Shown here: positions 9,634-23,775 of the stretch, one piece after another
Layout: the number at the start of each line of letters is the position of its first letter
Position numbering within the stretch: position 1 is the first letter of the stretch
NCBI RefSeq assembly: GCF_029784165.1
Contig: NW_026599188.1
Coordinates: forward strand, 1 to 64,000
Length of the DNA stretch: 64,000 bases
Reading direction: 5' to 3'
Origin: Wyeomyia smithii
Taxonomy: Eukaryota; Arthropoda; Insecta; Diptera; Culicidae
Program-made: the position numbers and the translations under genes
Notes under the pieces: generated by a model
Database searches by the model: none
What the model was told of the DNA's origin: nothing
Seen by the model: only the letters and a program-made list of their open reading frames with translations

Positions 9634-11400
9634 CATTAGTGGCGTTAGTCACTGTACTTACTCAGTCACAATGTTACGCCAACGCACTCGCGGTCCATGG
9701 CAGCTTGTCTCTCGAGAGCACGCAACATTTCCGAGATCTTGCTCCACTTGGTCCAACCACCTAGCTCTCCTAGTCGGATTCGAGACGAACAACACCACGG
9801 CATTCTTACCGCCCATTCCGCCCCTTCCTACTGGGCTTAGAGTAGAGTTGCGCCAGTTCGTGGTTCATTCATAGTCCTAAGCACACGTCGTTCGAAAACG
9901 GCTAGTGCTTGCAGGAGGACACTACTCGAGCATTGTCCATGTCTCGTGCCCCGTAACGGACTACCGGTATTATGAGCACTTGCTTGTTTGCTAGACCTGA
10001 ACTTGTTTGTGCCTTGTGGAGTCCGTAGTAGGAGGCACGACTTCCAGTCTGCTGCTGCGTTTCTGCTGCAGTTGTTGTCTGACACTGTTAGTCAGATCCG
10101 ATCCGAACAAACATCCGAAACTCGTCAACCTCCTCAAATTCATCTCTACTCATGCTCATGCGCTCGGTTCCTCCTGCTAGCAGATACTTGGTTGGTCTTC
10201 GACGTATTCTCACCTTCAATCCCAACACATACATGCTTTTCAGTTGGGTTTACTGTTGAGCAACCGGCCTGGACACCTGGTCCTTTCAGATGAACTCTGG
10301 CTGGATTTATTGATTTATTTATTGTGCCCCGCATGTTTAAGGCCGCACGCGCACGTCAAGAGGCAGGAACACAGGAACAGGAGGCCTTGTCTTCGGCCCC
10401 TTGCGTGTTTCAAACGGGCTTGGTATCGGGTGCGGTGATATCTTCGCAAAGCACTACTGTATATCCTCCTAATCAGTCTTGTTAGTTTCGCAGGGAAGTC
10501 AGTTCATTAACTTTCTCCATAAGTTCTCTACACGGTCGATAGTCGTATCGTAATAGGTGGTTGGTATTCGCGACACTTGCAGCAGGATCTGCCGCAGCGT
10601 TTACGATTTGATTTGGTCCGTTGTCAATTGGGATTGATGGCCATCCACAAAACCGGCTTGATAGATAACTTTCCACAAACCTTTCGTGCTAGCGGCGAGA
10701 GACGGCTGGGATGATGATGATTTGGGAGAGCACTTGTGTTGGTAATCGTGATCGCTCTCGCTCGGTAGTGGTGGTGGTAGTTGTCACATTCCAACTTGTC
10801 GCCCCCTACTTGTAGTATTATTGTGCATATTACTCCCTCCTTCTGTATCCCAGATCCTGACGCGATAGCTGAGCCAGAGCCAGCAGACAGGAAGCCAAAC
10901 TATCCGGGCCCAGCTTGATAAGCTCCGCTGCTATGGCCACATCCTTTCAAGCTGATTTGTTGTTCTTGAGCATCCACACAGCATCACTTATCGTGGTATG
11001 TAGCGCGGTATGTCTCCCTCATCCGCTGTGCTGACGAAGTCGTTCCTCCTACCGTCTTTGTCTTGGGCTTGGTCCTCTGCCTCTGGGCCATTGAAGTAGT
11101 GTTCAATGTAGTAGTGCTGCTTCCACCTGTCGATATCACCTCACACGTTCATCCGTCAAGATTCTTCCATATTTCATTTCATTTCACAGCTCCATCATCT
11201 GATTCATTTCAGCTCGCGGCACAAAGCCTGCGCGGGATGTGTGTTTTAGTTTCTTGCAGAATCTACGTGTTTCTTGTGAACGATACAGCTGCTCCATTTC
11301 CGCACACTCCTTATATAACGCTCTTCAAGCGGCGCTTTTTTGTCGCTTTTGTCCCTTTTCGACCGCTTTCTGTCCGCTTTTTGGCTTCGTCTTTTTAATT
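9634..11400. other. GC-richer island, unit 1
   Basis: About 1.77 kb with visibly higher GC content than the AT-rich surroundings, ending about 460 bp before the next motif array. Overlapping frames of 60-111 codons occur on both strands, as expected for GC-rich DNA. Between units these frames are hit by indels of 2, 13 and other non-triplet lengths, so protein coding is unlikely. It could be a promoter or exon of a non-coding transcript or a captured genic fragment; the sequence alone does not decide. A TATATAA at 11,313 is lost in units 4 and 5. Confidence 0.55.
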
Positions 11401-11862
11401 CTTTATATATTCAATAACGCTTAATATGGTTCTACCGATGTTTATTTGCTGTATAATTTCCGCATACATAAATCCCATCTATATATTGTATGCTATGCTG
11501 CTAGAGAGAAATGGGTTCTGTTCTATCGAATGAATGTTTAATTATTTCTGTTCAATATCTGCCTGATCCCCTTTTGTATATTATTTAATAATTCTAGAAA
11601 TAGTTCTATCAATGTTTAACTTCTGTTTAATTTCTGTAAGGATACTTTACTTTTACTTCTATGGCGACAGATCGTTGCGATCCTGTGCCAGAATAAGTCT
11701 CTGCCAAATCATATATATAGTTAATAGTGCTCAAAATGGTTCTCGCGATGCATAAACACTGCGGAAAAGTGAAGAAAAAAGGTTCAAATATTTACTAATA
11801 TTCGAAGCTAACTCCATCTTAATTCGCAATATAGCAATTAATATTAGGAAAAAGCCCGAATA

Positions 11863-12720
11863 CTGCCACCTAGAATCGTCGTTGCATTCACAAGTTCATT
11901 TACAAGTTTAAAAAGCGTCTTCGGTGCGCCATCTAGATAAGCACATAGGCAATCGAAAAAAGTTTTCACAGTGTTGCCACCTACCATCGTTACCGCCACC
12001 TACCGTCGCCAAAGATTCGGGTGATTGTATCCACTAAATTAACCAGACATGGCGCCACCTATTAACCGATATGAACAACAACTACGCCACCTACCGTCGT
12101 CAAAGATTCGGGTGATTGTATCCACTAAATTAACTAGACGAGGCGCCATCTATTAACCGATAGGAACAACTATTTTGGTGTCGCCACCTGTCAACCGATA
12201 TGAACAACTATTTTGGTGTCGCCACCTATCAACCGATATGAACAACTATTTGGGTGTCGCCACCTATTAACCGACATGAACAACTATCTTAGTGTCGCCA
12301 CCTGTTACCCGACATGAGCAACTATTCAAGTGGCGCCACCTACATTTGAAGCGCGAAAGCTGCTCCGGTGTCGCCATCTAGTCTCAAGAATGGGAAGCTT
12401 CCCCAGTGCGCCACCTATATGTCGACGTGAGAAACTATTTAAGTGGCGCCACCTACATTTGAAGTGCAGAAGCTGTTTCGGTGTCGCCATCTAGTTTTGA
12501 AAATGAAAAACTTTCACAGTGCGCCACCTATATGTCGACATGAACAACTATTTAAGTAGCGCCACCTACATTTAAAGTGCAGAAGCTGCTCCGGTGTCGC
12601 CATCTAGTTTTAAAAATGATAAGCTTCCACGGTGCGCCCCCTATATGTCGACATGAACAACTATTTCAGTGTCGCCATCTGCATTTGAAGTGTAAAAAAC
12701 TCTTCCGGTGTCGTCATCTA
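11863..12720 (-). promoter_or_regulatory. CTCF-like motif array, unit 2
   Basis: This is the same array as in unit 1, and here its left edge is visible: a first core, CTGCCACCTAG, stands at 11,863, about 63 bp before the copy that opens unit 2. That gives about 22 motifs, all in the same orientation. I saw no difference from the unit 1 array. Confidence 0.75.
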
Positions 12721-14947
12721 ACGCACTTGATTCGAAAAATACATGAACAAACTAGCGTTGGGTGAAATGATCGTACATTATTAATTTAAAAACAAAAACT
12801 TGCATTTTCAATTATTTGAAAGTCATGCATCAATTCAATGCATGATTAGCTCCTACGTACATCAAAATAGCAATTGTATTCTTCATCAAGTTGTTCAAGA
12901 CGAAAAGTTACTTCCAAGTGATGTTGAGGAAAACATATTATTCTTTTTGGAACATTATTTCCTTCCGAAGGTGCAAGAAAAAGATATACCGATCAAGTGT
13001 CGACGTGTGAAACAATAAAATAAAAATAATGTTAAATGCTCGAAATATGTGTTTTCAATATTGTTTTTATAAGACTTAAAGGCCGTATTACAGAAGCTTG
13101 TCAAAGTATTGGATTTTCGATCGATCAGCGAATCTATCTTAACCACCACCTACGGCGAAGAATAAGCCTTGCTACAATGATACAATGATGCATGAAATCG
13201 ATGGATGGTAAAGAATGTTACCATTTCATGTAAAATTTGATCGCATTTTTTTCCGTTCGGCAATTCCAGTTTTTAAAATATAGTTGCTGAAATATTTAAA
13301 CAATTGTGTGTTAAAAACGAACGCAGTTTGGACTTAAGAGGTACATACAATCGGCTTTTACAAAAACACGGGCAACGCCTTAAAAGATATTTTAAAGTTT
13401 GTTGATTGAATTACTTAACAGATGAAAAGAAGATCAATGTAGATCGCATGTTATTATTCCTTCGTATATGAGGTAATTTCGAGTTGCATGTTGACATCAT
13501 TGCGTATATAAAGATTTGGGACAACATCGGAGAGCAATAGGTAACATTATATACGATTTACAGGTTCATATGATTTCAAGCTTTTAACAGTACTAGATGA
13601 AATCATTATTCCGGAGTGACTTTGATCATTTCATTATTTTGATGAATTTGGGGTGAAACTTCACTGCTTGAACAAGTTTGAACTTTTCAAAACGATTTCA
13701 ATGAGTTTGTGAATATGAGAAGCAATTTGGGGGCCGTTCATATCACACGTAAACAGTTCATGCTGGCAAATGTCCAAGATGCATACAACACTTTTAGAAT
13801 ATATGAGTACGATTGTCCACGAAGAGAGAAAAAGGTCTAAAATCACCAGAAGACTAGTCCACGAGGACCCCTCAACAGTCCAAAGTTGCATGTTACGGGA
13901 CGTCTAGGGTAGTCGTTAAACTGAAAACATGTAGTACGCTGTTGAGATTATTAGGACTCAACTTTGCCTTTGAGGAAAAAAATGCAAAAATAATAATGAA
14001 AATCATTGTCATAACACTTTTGATTTTTAACTTATCTGGAAACAAAATAAAAAAAAGCTTTACGTATTGCAGTTTGTTGTTTTGTATTCGCTTGTGCCGA
14101 TTGTTTGTATGCAATGAAAATCGCTCTATCGCCCTAGTCTATTTTCAATTCATATTTTAGCATGCGAAACACTCATTAAACATCAGGAAATGCATGAATA
14201 GTATCAATGCAGACATATCTCAACACGATCAGTAAAGATTACGACAAATCCCAGGCAGGCAGGGTGATCAAAGTCACCCCGAAGATCAAAGTTTTCCCCG
14301 GTTTACGGTACTCAATTTGATGTTTTTTATTAACACTACTGCGTTTTGGTTCGTACAACATCGTAGTAGAATCATACTACAGGCGAACCGAAATTGTATT
14401 TATGCTTAAATTATGCCAATAGGAAATTGTACTGGATAGCAAACAAAGTTGTTCATACCTCAGATTTTATGCAATAGGAAATTGTTACAGAATTGTAAAA
14501 ATTTGAATAAAAAGCTATATATTTTCAACTGCCTGAACCATATTGGCACGTTTATCGCCTCCCCTTTGGTGCTTATAAGCTCACACGGAAAGTTATATAC
14601 AACTTTATCAGCCTGTACAAAGACACTTATATCTCAACATCAATTGAAATATACAGTCCACATTGTTGCCTATGGTACAGTAATTGAGAAAATATAAAAA
14701 TATACCCTTGTTCTTTAAACCATTTTAAGCCTGGAAATATTGATGATCATGTGGTAAACGAACACGTGTTCAATACTAGTGACGAGAACTTTCAAATAGT
14801 AATAAAAAATGTGGGAAAAGAGTTTAAATCTCTTTTGCAAATTTGATAAATATTTTTTTAAATTAATTATTCATATTACAACGAACCTTCCAAACTAGTA
14901 ACTGATTATGCAATGAAAATATTACTTATAAAAGAGGTGACAATTTT

Positions 14948-15276
14948 CATTGCAAGCCTAGACGACTTTCATACGAGCAAAAGAAACAAGTTGATGAAAA
15001 CAATGATGAAATAAGGGATTATCAGAGATAGTAATTCTCCATTTGCAAGTCGTATCGTACTGATACACAAAGAAACATAATGTTTTCAGAATGTGTGTAG
15101 ATTATAGAAAATTAAATGCACATGCTATTCGCGATAATTACCCGTTACCGGTAATTGAAAAATATTTTCAATATTAGATCTTCAATCGGAGTTTCATCAA
15201 ACTAGAGTAGCTCGTGAATATTAAATATACGTCGTTTGTTACACCCAAAGCACAATATGAATATTTGAGAGTTCCT
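14948..15276 (+). pseudogene. Gypsy RT fossil, unit 2 copy
   Basis: Same broken reverse transcriptase piece as at 3,035-3,363, with the same stops and frame changes, so it was amplified with the unit and did not insert separately. Confidence 0.85.
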
Positions 15277-15280
15277 AAGT

Positions 15281-16053
15281 GCTGCAACAGAGAGCGGCAA
15301 GTCAAAACACCCGTGGGTTCAGGCACTAGCAACTCCTTGGCTGGGTTCCCGGTCATGTAGGAATCCCCGGCAACGAAAAGGCGGACAGATAAGCATCGCT
15401 TGACGGTGGATCTCCTAGCATGAAAAGTACCCGGCCCGGATATTATCAGAATTGTCAGAAATAACTTTCTCGACCAGGTAAATACTGTATGGAGAAATCA
15501 GCAAAATCTATTTCTCAGAAAAATGACAGACGATAATCATCGGTGGGAGAACAGATCAAATAGGAGAGAGCAGATTGTTTTATCGCGCCTCCGAGCTGGG
15601 CACACAGTTATCACACATGATCCGCTTTTCGAAGGGGAAGATGAACCAACATGCGATGCTTGCCTTGAAGCATTGACGGTAGAACATCTTCTATCAAACT
15701 GCTGCAAATACGAAAATGCCACCTACAAGGTACATCACTGGAAATTTTGTCCAATGACAAAACTGAGAAAGAAAATCTGCTGACCTTTTTTAGAAAAATC
15801 CGAACTACTAGACAAAAAATAATTCTAATCACTAAGCCCAACAGTGTATTCGAGCCTCTTTTCTTTTCATTCGTTACAGATCGCCTCATCATAGACCGCA
15901 GTTACTCTAGAATAGTAATAAACCATTGTTGGTAGAAAAAATTTAGAACATATGATGTTATTGTACATACTTTTTGTAACTTTTTCAACTAGAGTGGTTA
16001 ATGACTCTCGAGTTAAAACCCCTCTCAAATAAATCTAATATAATAATAATAAT
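15281..16053 (+). pseudogene. I-like LINE 3' end, unit 2 copy
   Basis: Copy of 3,368-4,140 with the same RNase H deletion and stop and the same TAA-repeat end. Confidence 0.8.
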
Positions 16054-18953
16054 GAGCATTGGCAATCAGAAGCACTAGAAGTCTCAGTCAGTCACTAATC
16101 TTGTGGGTAAAAAATAAAATAAAGTATGTTAGTGGGTGGCACAGCACAGTACAGCACAAGCAAAATGAAGATGCAGGCACCTCTAAGCAGAAGATCTTAG
16201 ATCTTATTAGCAGCTCTCGGTTACTCATTCGGTAAGCAGTCTAGGCAGCAAAAACCTGCTTTCTATTACCAAAAAGAAAAAGAATATTGAAGACCAATCA
16301 TTTTGCGATTGACGATTATTACATAGGTGGTGTTACAGCCGCAAGATTTTCGTTGAAGCACAAGAGTAAGTACAGTATCCGGTCCGTGCTGAGCCGAGAT
16401 TTGTTGTTGTTGTTGCTGCGGAAAGGACTAGCAGTTAAGAAAGTTTTTAATTTTTTTCTTTCTTTTTTTCGTTACAATTCTTGAGTTTGTTTTTAGCTTA
16501 GCTAGCGAACTAGGTACTACTGCAGATAGCGGGAAAGATCTATAGATGTAGTGTACACCTCAATGCTGTAAAATAAACTATCAATCATTGCATCATAGAA
16601 TGCAATCGATCGATGCAATGTAATGTAAGGTTATGTTAAGTGTTTCAACAATACACAGCACACTCGTGGGCTTCGACCAACTCGATTGTCCGGGGCGAAT
16701 GCTGTCCTTACTCGCTACCGCTCGTTCGAACGTAAACCAGGGAATCACCCCTATGTTTGGAATAGACCTAGGAAATCCAGCAGATAGTTGTTTGAATGGA
16801 ATGTGATCTTTCCTCTTGTTCCCACATCTGAACATAAGCCGATAATGCTCCTCTAGAATTTAACTCAACTCTAGTTGAATGAAACTACTTACTATTTCTG
16901 TAGGGCATACCGATTTTCATGAATCACCATGCGCCTTCATTTCAACTTTATATTTTTCAATAAAGTTGTTTGTTCAACGGGGCAAACCATGATCACACAT
17001 TATCAATTTAAAAACAAAAACCTGCATTTCCCGCTATGAGCTTTATCTAGTATGCACTGATGTCGTAGTTCAAAAAAATTCTTTCGATATTCGATATCAT
17101 TCTACTAAGACGCACACACAATATTCTCAAAATAATATTTTTCCTGGAACATTATTTTCTTGCGTTGCAACTTCGAAAAAGATATACCGATCAGGTGTTA
17201 ACGTGTAAAACAATAACACTAAAATAAACTTAAATGATCGAAATACATATGTGCTTTGGAAACTATTTTCATAAAATTTAAAAGCCGTAATTCCGAAGCA
17301 TCGATCAGCAACGACACAAACAACAAAGTAAATTAATCACGTTACATAAACTACAACAGGTCGTAATATTTTCTATGTCCAAATTTGTTCACTTGTTGAG
17401 AAAAGTTGAATCTAAATGAAAAGATGAATCAATTGTGGTTATAGATTTTTCAAAAAAAATTAACCATGCTCTATTCATTGCGAGCTAGCTATTAATAAAA
17501 GAGAAATCGGTGGGATAAGTCCTTTTCAGTATAAAAGACCGAGAATTCGTGCAACTCGTAAACCGCAGTATTGTTAACGGTGATACGGCGAGGTATCTTT
17601 GCCATATGCATTGAATATAACGTTCATAAATCGATAGAACTGCTACCAAGATCACGTACCTCACTGTAAGGTTCTTCCATGCCAAATCCAGCAAAAACAC
17701 TGAAAGCGCACAAAAAGCAATTATGCACCACATAGGCACCGATCGTCTCTACCTCGTCGAGCCAGTAAAAACAAAGGCGCTGATCGATGCGCTAATAATC
17801 AAACAAGCATATTGATACCGACGCAAAATTGTCACACCAATGTGGCATCTTTTTTCGACTCGTTTATTTAATACAAATCTTATCAGCTTATGTAACAAGT
17901 AATCATATGTAATGCAACAACAATATCATTTGTGAGCCCCATCATTTTATCAATAAGGAACACTTTTGGCATAGTCCGGGTTGAGATAGCAATGCGATCC
18001 AATTGCTAATCAGGTGCGGATATCGCAAGGAAAGAATTGTCTATGCAGGGTTTATGCGATTCCTCTTCTGCCCTTTGGGATGAGCAGATTTGGATATCGC
18101 ACTGCTCCGTCAAATATGCAAACGAACCTGTAGTGCAAAGCACAGGCATAACATGGCGGCCTAGGTAACAGAGAGACAGAAAAAAAACTAAATTCTAAGT
18201 GTGAAAATTAAATAGGTTTGTAATGTGATGTGCGATGTGCATAAAGCTAAAACTATTAGGAAGAAGCAAAAACATTCTGCATTTGTTGTGTGTCATGGTT
18301 ATTACAGACCAACTAGTGAGAAATAAGAACACTAGAACTCCTGGGCATGTGGAACCCAAGCATCATTTAACGAAGAACTTTCGGAATCTTCTCAGAAATG
18401 CTGGGTACATTATTGAAAACGGCAATTACGTTGGTTCAACGGAAAAACGAATCGGCGAAGCGATCTTCGCTCTCTGTCACCAAAAACACCAAAAGAAAAC
18501 AAGAAGAAAATACAGTGCGCGAAACGTAGCGTTGATAAAAACAATACGTCGGTAGAAAAAATTACGCAGAAAAAAAATAAAACAACTTGTGGGAGCCCCA
18601 AAATCTATACACAAGTGTCGGAAAACATCGGCGACGGTCAGTAAAACCGATTAAGAATTATTGTTTAACCATAGGTAGAGTAAATTCTAAAAACGAAAAA
18701 GTTTATATCAATCTGGTGATACAAATGTGAATATCATGCAACATTTAGACCCAAACGAAGGTAAACAGAATGGGCATTGAATAAAATTATGGATTATACT
18801 AGCAGTTGTAAAATTCCAGTTACCTCTTGTTGTTCGCAAAACATTTAAGAAGAATTGGAGAAGACGAGGTTTTGAAAAAGAAAAAGCAATTTCGACTGCA
18901 AATATTGCAGACGTTTGAAATGCAGCTATGGTGATGTCAGACCTGCACCGTCA

Positions 18954-19223
18954 ATAGTACAGCCGTATGGTAGTTCGGCTGATAGCTTAGACGCATTTTT
19001 GGGTTCAGCAACTCGACTAGGTTTACCAGATGGGGCAAGGACGATTGATCAAATTGGAAATGATAGAAAATGGTAAAGCGAGGTGTACGGGAAGAGCAAC
19101 AGCTGAAAACATTATTGCAAAAATGAACGCAATAAAACAAAATGATACCCTAGAAAAAATTTGTAATGAGGTAGCAAACCACACAATCAAAATGCAGGCA
19201 GACTATCTAAATAATAAAATACG
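18954..19223 (+). pseudogene. Probable gypsy gag fossil, unit 2 copy
   Basis: Copy of 7,041-7,310 with the same frameshift. Confidence 0.5.
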
Positions 19224-19234
19224 CAAGCAAACCC

Positions 19235-19648
19235 GATCAGCCAAACATATCAGGATTTTAACTTATCTTGACATTTTGTTACGACCAGTTTTCGTATCAA
19301 CATGGGTTCTAAACTTATCATATCGAAAAGGCCCATCACATTTATTTACTGATTAATACTAATTGTAGCATGTTTTGTTAGATTTTCGGTAGAAAAAGAT
19401 CAACATTAGTTAGAATGATTCTTACAAATTTCGTTATAAATATTCTACGATATTATTGCAGATTTTTCTTCGATCATGTTATTCAAAATTATTTTCAGCT
19501 ATTGCTTCAAAATATAGTTTTAATACCTAAACAGGCTTTTCCCAAAATGCATAAGTATTTTTGCAGTTCGTACCCAAATACCAAGATATGTTATAATCCT
19601 GATATATTTTGTTGATCGATAACTCAGGAAGTTTTCATTTCATGCGGC
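19235..19648. mobile_element. Inverted-repeat element, unit 2 copy
   Basis: Copy of 7,322-7,735 with the same truncated left end. Confidence 0.55.
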
Positions 19649-21546
19649 TAAATAACAGTTTACGACAATATGTAAGCGTAGTAATCGACACAGTTAGCAA
19701 TGCAGCTTCGAAATTTATATCAGCATGTAAAATAAAAATACAAGTAGATTACATTATATTGAGTAAGAATCTGAAATAATCATTAATTGATTGGAAAAAA
19801 CTGCGAAATATTTGATTATTTTTGTTATCTGAAGAGATATCGACGGATATAGCTGAAATCAGTTCGGTATCTTTGATGTATGAAATAACGTATTCGATTT
19901 CGAACTCTTTAACCTTTTTGTAAGAAACTCTTTCAAGATAGTCAGATTCCAATTTAGTTTTTGTTATTTCTTTTAGCGACGATATAGCTTTCCAACCAGG
20001 AGAACAACCAAAATATAATTCATTCCGTACAATGAGACTTCGGGCCAAAGGCAAAACAATTATTTAGAATGCCTAGATATTACATACATATACGAAGACT
20101 TGATTCAGCTTACAATATTTTTTAAGCGACCGAACAATCGTAACAAAACTTTGGTTCGTGTAAGACCAATGAGAATTATTATAAAAAAATAATGGCTTAT
20201 AAAACCAACTTTAAATATTTGATTAATATACGCAGCTATATCTTGGAAGTGCCAAAACGTCGGATTTAGAGAAAATCAGCGACGTATATTTAACTGATCG
20301 ATTGCACAGAAATGCTTCTTGGTTTGCAACAGCTGGTTGCTTGAAAAGTGTAGTGTCAGTAGTAGGTTCAAATATTTTGTAAAGGTTGTAAGGAAATATA
20401 ATAACACAATCGAATATTTTCTTTATCGCAAAATCATTATTTAAAATTATCTTATTCAGTAGCAAAAACCTGATATTTCAAAAGCTGGGGTTTCAAAGGG
20501 CTTCTGCTGAATCTGTCGAACCGTTCGGCCAAAACCATTTGTTATGTTTTAGAAAAGATTTCTGCTATTGTGTACCTTTCGGAAATTTTTCACGTAAATG
20601 AAAGTGTAGTGAATGAAACCCCAGATGTGTGTTCGAGACAAATATATTGTTTTGAAGCAAATAAAACAGCGACAGTTCTATTGCAAAGGTTTAGTAACTC
20701 AATTCACTAAAGTGAAAATGAACTAAATATTGTAATTCGTTGTTAGTTGAATCACTATTATATGTTTGGTGCTGCGACGAAGACTCTCAAACCATTTCTT
20801 TAAAGTTCACTCGATCGTAAACATTTCTGAAAGCGCGTGAATGGAGAAACCGAAAATTTGTAATGTACATCCTTATTATTGAATACGAAGATGAATTGAA
20901 TTTTAATCAAGAATACCGTGCAAAGTATTCAATACTAAGTGAGATACATCAGTGGGTATCATTGTGTGATGGATTTTGAATTAACATTAAAGGATTGATT
21001 TTGCACTGTTCAAGCTTGTAAGGAAAGGCCCTTTGATTTTGATTGAAATCACTCCTCAACCTACGTCAAACTTTTTGAAAATGAAATGATAAAGATATTG
21101 CTACTACTGGTAAACGCTATTGTATCTGTTTCGCCGTAGCAACTTATTTCTGTATAGGAGATCATCTTAAGCCTTCCATTCCAAATATCGCCGAAGGTTT
21201 CAACGCAAACAACATGAAATTTAACTTGAAAATTGAATAAAGCAATGTTCTTTTGTTGGACTATAGAAACACACAATTAAACTCGTTGGAAATCATAGGT
21301 TTGAAACGTTCTGTTACATTAGCAGGAGGTGGAAGTGGTGGAGGAAGAACAAGATGAGGGAAGACTAGCACAGCAGCTCAATATGATATGATTTAATAGC
21401 AATGGTGAACCTACTAGGTGAGAGAGTATGTATTTGTATGAGTTTGTTTGGTTGCGTTAACATATAGTGATTTTACATCAATGTTTTCATCTTTGTTTAT
21501 ATTTTGGTTGCTATTTTGCTTTAAGTAATTTATGAAGAATTATGCA

Positions 21547-23313
21547 CATTAGTGGCGTTAGTCACTGTACTTACTCAGTCACAATGTTACGCCAACGCAC
21601 TCGCGGTCCATGGCAGCTTGTCTCTCGAGAGCACGCAACATTTCCGAGATCTTGCTCCACTTGGTCCAACCACCTAGCTCTCCTAGTCGGATTCGAGACG
21701 AACAACACCACGGCATTCTTACCGCCCATTCCGCCCCTTCCTACTGGGCTTAGAGTAGAGTTGCGCCAGTTCGTGGTTCATTCATAGTCCTAAGCACACG
21801 TCGTTCGAAAACGGCTAGTGCTTGCAGGAGGACACTACTCGAGCATTGTCCATGTCTCGTGCCCCGTAACGGACTACCGGTATTATGAGCACTTGCTTGT
21901 TTGCTAGACCTGAACTTGTTTGTGCCTTGTGGAGTCCGTAGTAGGAGGCACGACTTCCAGTCTGCTGCTGCGTTTCTGCTGCAGTTGTTGTCTGACACTG
22001 TTAGTCAGATCCGATCCGAACAAACATCCGAAACTCGTCAACCTCCTCAAATTCATCTCTACTCATGCTCATGCGCTCGGTTCCTCCTGCTAGCAGATAC
22101 TTGGTTGGTCTTCGACGTATTCTCACCTTCAATCCCAACACATACATGCTTTTCAGTTGGGTTTACTGTTGAGCAACCGGCCTGGACACCTGGTCCTTTC
22201 AGATGAACTCTGGCTGGATTTATTGATTTATTTATTGTGCCCCGCATGTTTAAGGCCGCACGCGCACGTCAAGAGGCAGGAACACAGGAACAGGAGGCCT
22301 TGTCTTCGGCCCCTTGCGTGTTTCAAACGGGCTTGGTATCGGGTGCGGTGATATCTTCGCAAAGCACTACTGTATATCCTCCTAATCAGTCTTGTTAGTT
22401 TCGCAGGGAAGTCAGTTCATTAACTTTCTCCATAAGTTCTCTACACGGTCGATAGTCGTATCGTAATAGGTGGTTGGTATTCGCGACACTTGCAGCAGGA
22501 TCTGCCGCAGCGTTTACGATTTGATTTGGTCCGTTGTCAATTGGGATTGATGGCCATCCACAAAACCGGCTTGATAGATAACTTTCCACAAACCTTTCGT
22601 GCTAGCGGCGAGAGACGGCTGGGATGATGATGATTTGGGAGAGCACTTGTGTTGGTAATCGTGATCGCTCTCGCTCGGTAGTGGTGGTGGTAGTTGTCAC
22701 ATTCCAACTTGTCGCCCCCTACTTGTAGTATTATTGTGCATATTACTCCCTCCTTCTGTATCCCAGATCCTGACGCGATAGCTGAGCCAGAGCCAGCAGA
22801 CAGGAAGCCAAACTATCCGGGCCCAGCTTGATAAGCTCCGCTGCTATGGCCACATCCTTTCAAGCTGATTTGTTGTTCTTGAGCATCCACACAGCATCAC
22901 TTATCGTGGTATGTAGCGCGGTATGTCTCCCTCATCCGCTGTGCTGACGAAGTCGTTCCTCCTACCGTCTTTGTCTTGGGCTTGGTCCTCTGCCTCTGGG
23001 CCATTGAAGTAGTGTTCAATGTAGTAGTGCTGCTTCCACCTGTCGATATCACCTCACACGTTCATCCGTCAAGATTCTTCCATATTTCATTTCATTTCAC
23101 AGCTCCATCATCTGATTCATTTCAGCTCGCGGCACAAAGCCTGCGCGGGATGTGTGTTTTAGTTTCTTGCAGAATCTACGTGTTTCTTGTGAACGATACA
23201 GCTGCTCCATTTCCGCACACTCCTTATATAACGCTCTTCAAGCGGCGCTTTTTTGTCGCTTTTGTCCCTTTTCGACCGCTTTCTGTCCGCTTTTTGGCTT
23301 CGTCTTTTTAATT
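21547..23313. other. GC-richer island, unit 2
   Basis: Same as 9,634-11,400, with no difference that I noticed. Confidence 0.55.
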
Positions 23314-23775
23314 CTTTATATATTCAATAACGCTTAATATGGTTCTACCGATGTTTATTTGCTGTATAATTTCCGCATACATAAATCCCATCTATATATT
23401 GTATGCTATGCTGCTAGAGAGAAATGGGTTCTGTTCTATCGAATGAATGTTTAATTATTTCTGTTCAATATCTGCCTGATCCCCTTTTGTATATTATTTA
23501 ATAATTCTAGAAATAGTTCTATCAATGTTTAACTTCTGTTTAATTTCTGTAAGGATACTTTACTTTTACTTCTATGGCGACAGATCGTTGCGATCCTGTG
23601 CCAGAATAAGTCTCTGCCAAATCATATATATAGTTAATAGTGCTCAAAATGGTTCTCGCGATGCATAAACACTGCGGAAAAGTGAAGAAAAAAGGTTCAA
23701 ATATTTACTAATATTCGAAGCTAACTCCATCTTAATTCGCAATATAGCAATTAATATTAGGAAAAAGCCCGAATA

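Larger units (their letters stand above)
1..11913. repeat. Macrosatellite unit 1 (11,913 bp)
   Basis: The first base of the window recurs in the same context at 11,914 and 23,827, so the DNA is a head-to-tail tandem repeat with a period of 11,913 bp. Units 1 and 2 agree nearly base for base; the differences I saw are single substitutions such as G at 2,949 against A at 14,862, and A at 6,520 against G at 18,433. The unit holds a CTCF-like motif array, several dead retrotransposon pieces and a GC-richer island, and no intact gene. The start point is arbitrary because the left edge of the array is outside the window. Confidence 0.97.

Noticed and set aside
9988..10293. 101-codon frame in the GC-richer island, intact in units 1, 2, 4 and 5
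   Set aside because: Unit 3 has a deletion of about 13 bp that breaks it, opposite-strand frames are equally long, and no domain is visible.
11311..11320. TATA box for a transcript from the GC-richer island
   Set aside because: The TATATAA is lost in units 4 and 5 (reads CTTATTACGC), and no consistent initiator lies at the right distance.
11063..11398. 111-codon hydrophobic frame suggesting a membrane protein
   Set aside because: Units 4 and 5 change the frame by small non-triplet indels around 46,930-47,065; the hydrophobicity follows from T-rich DNA.
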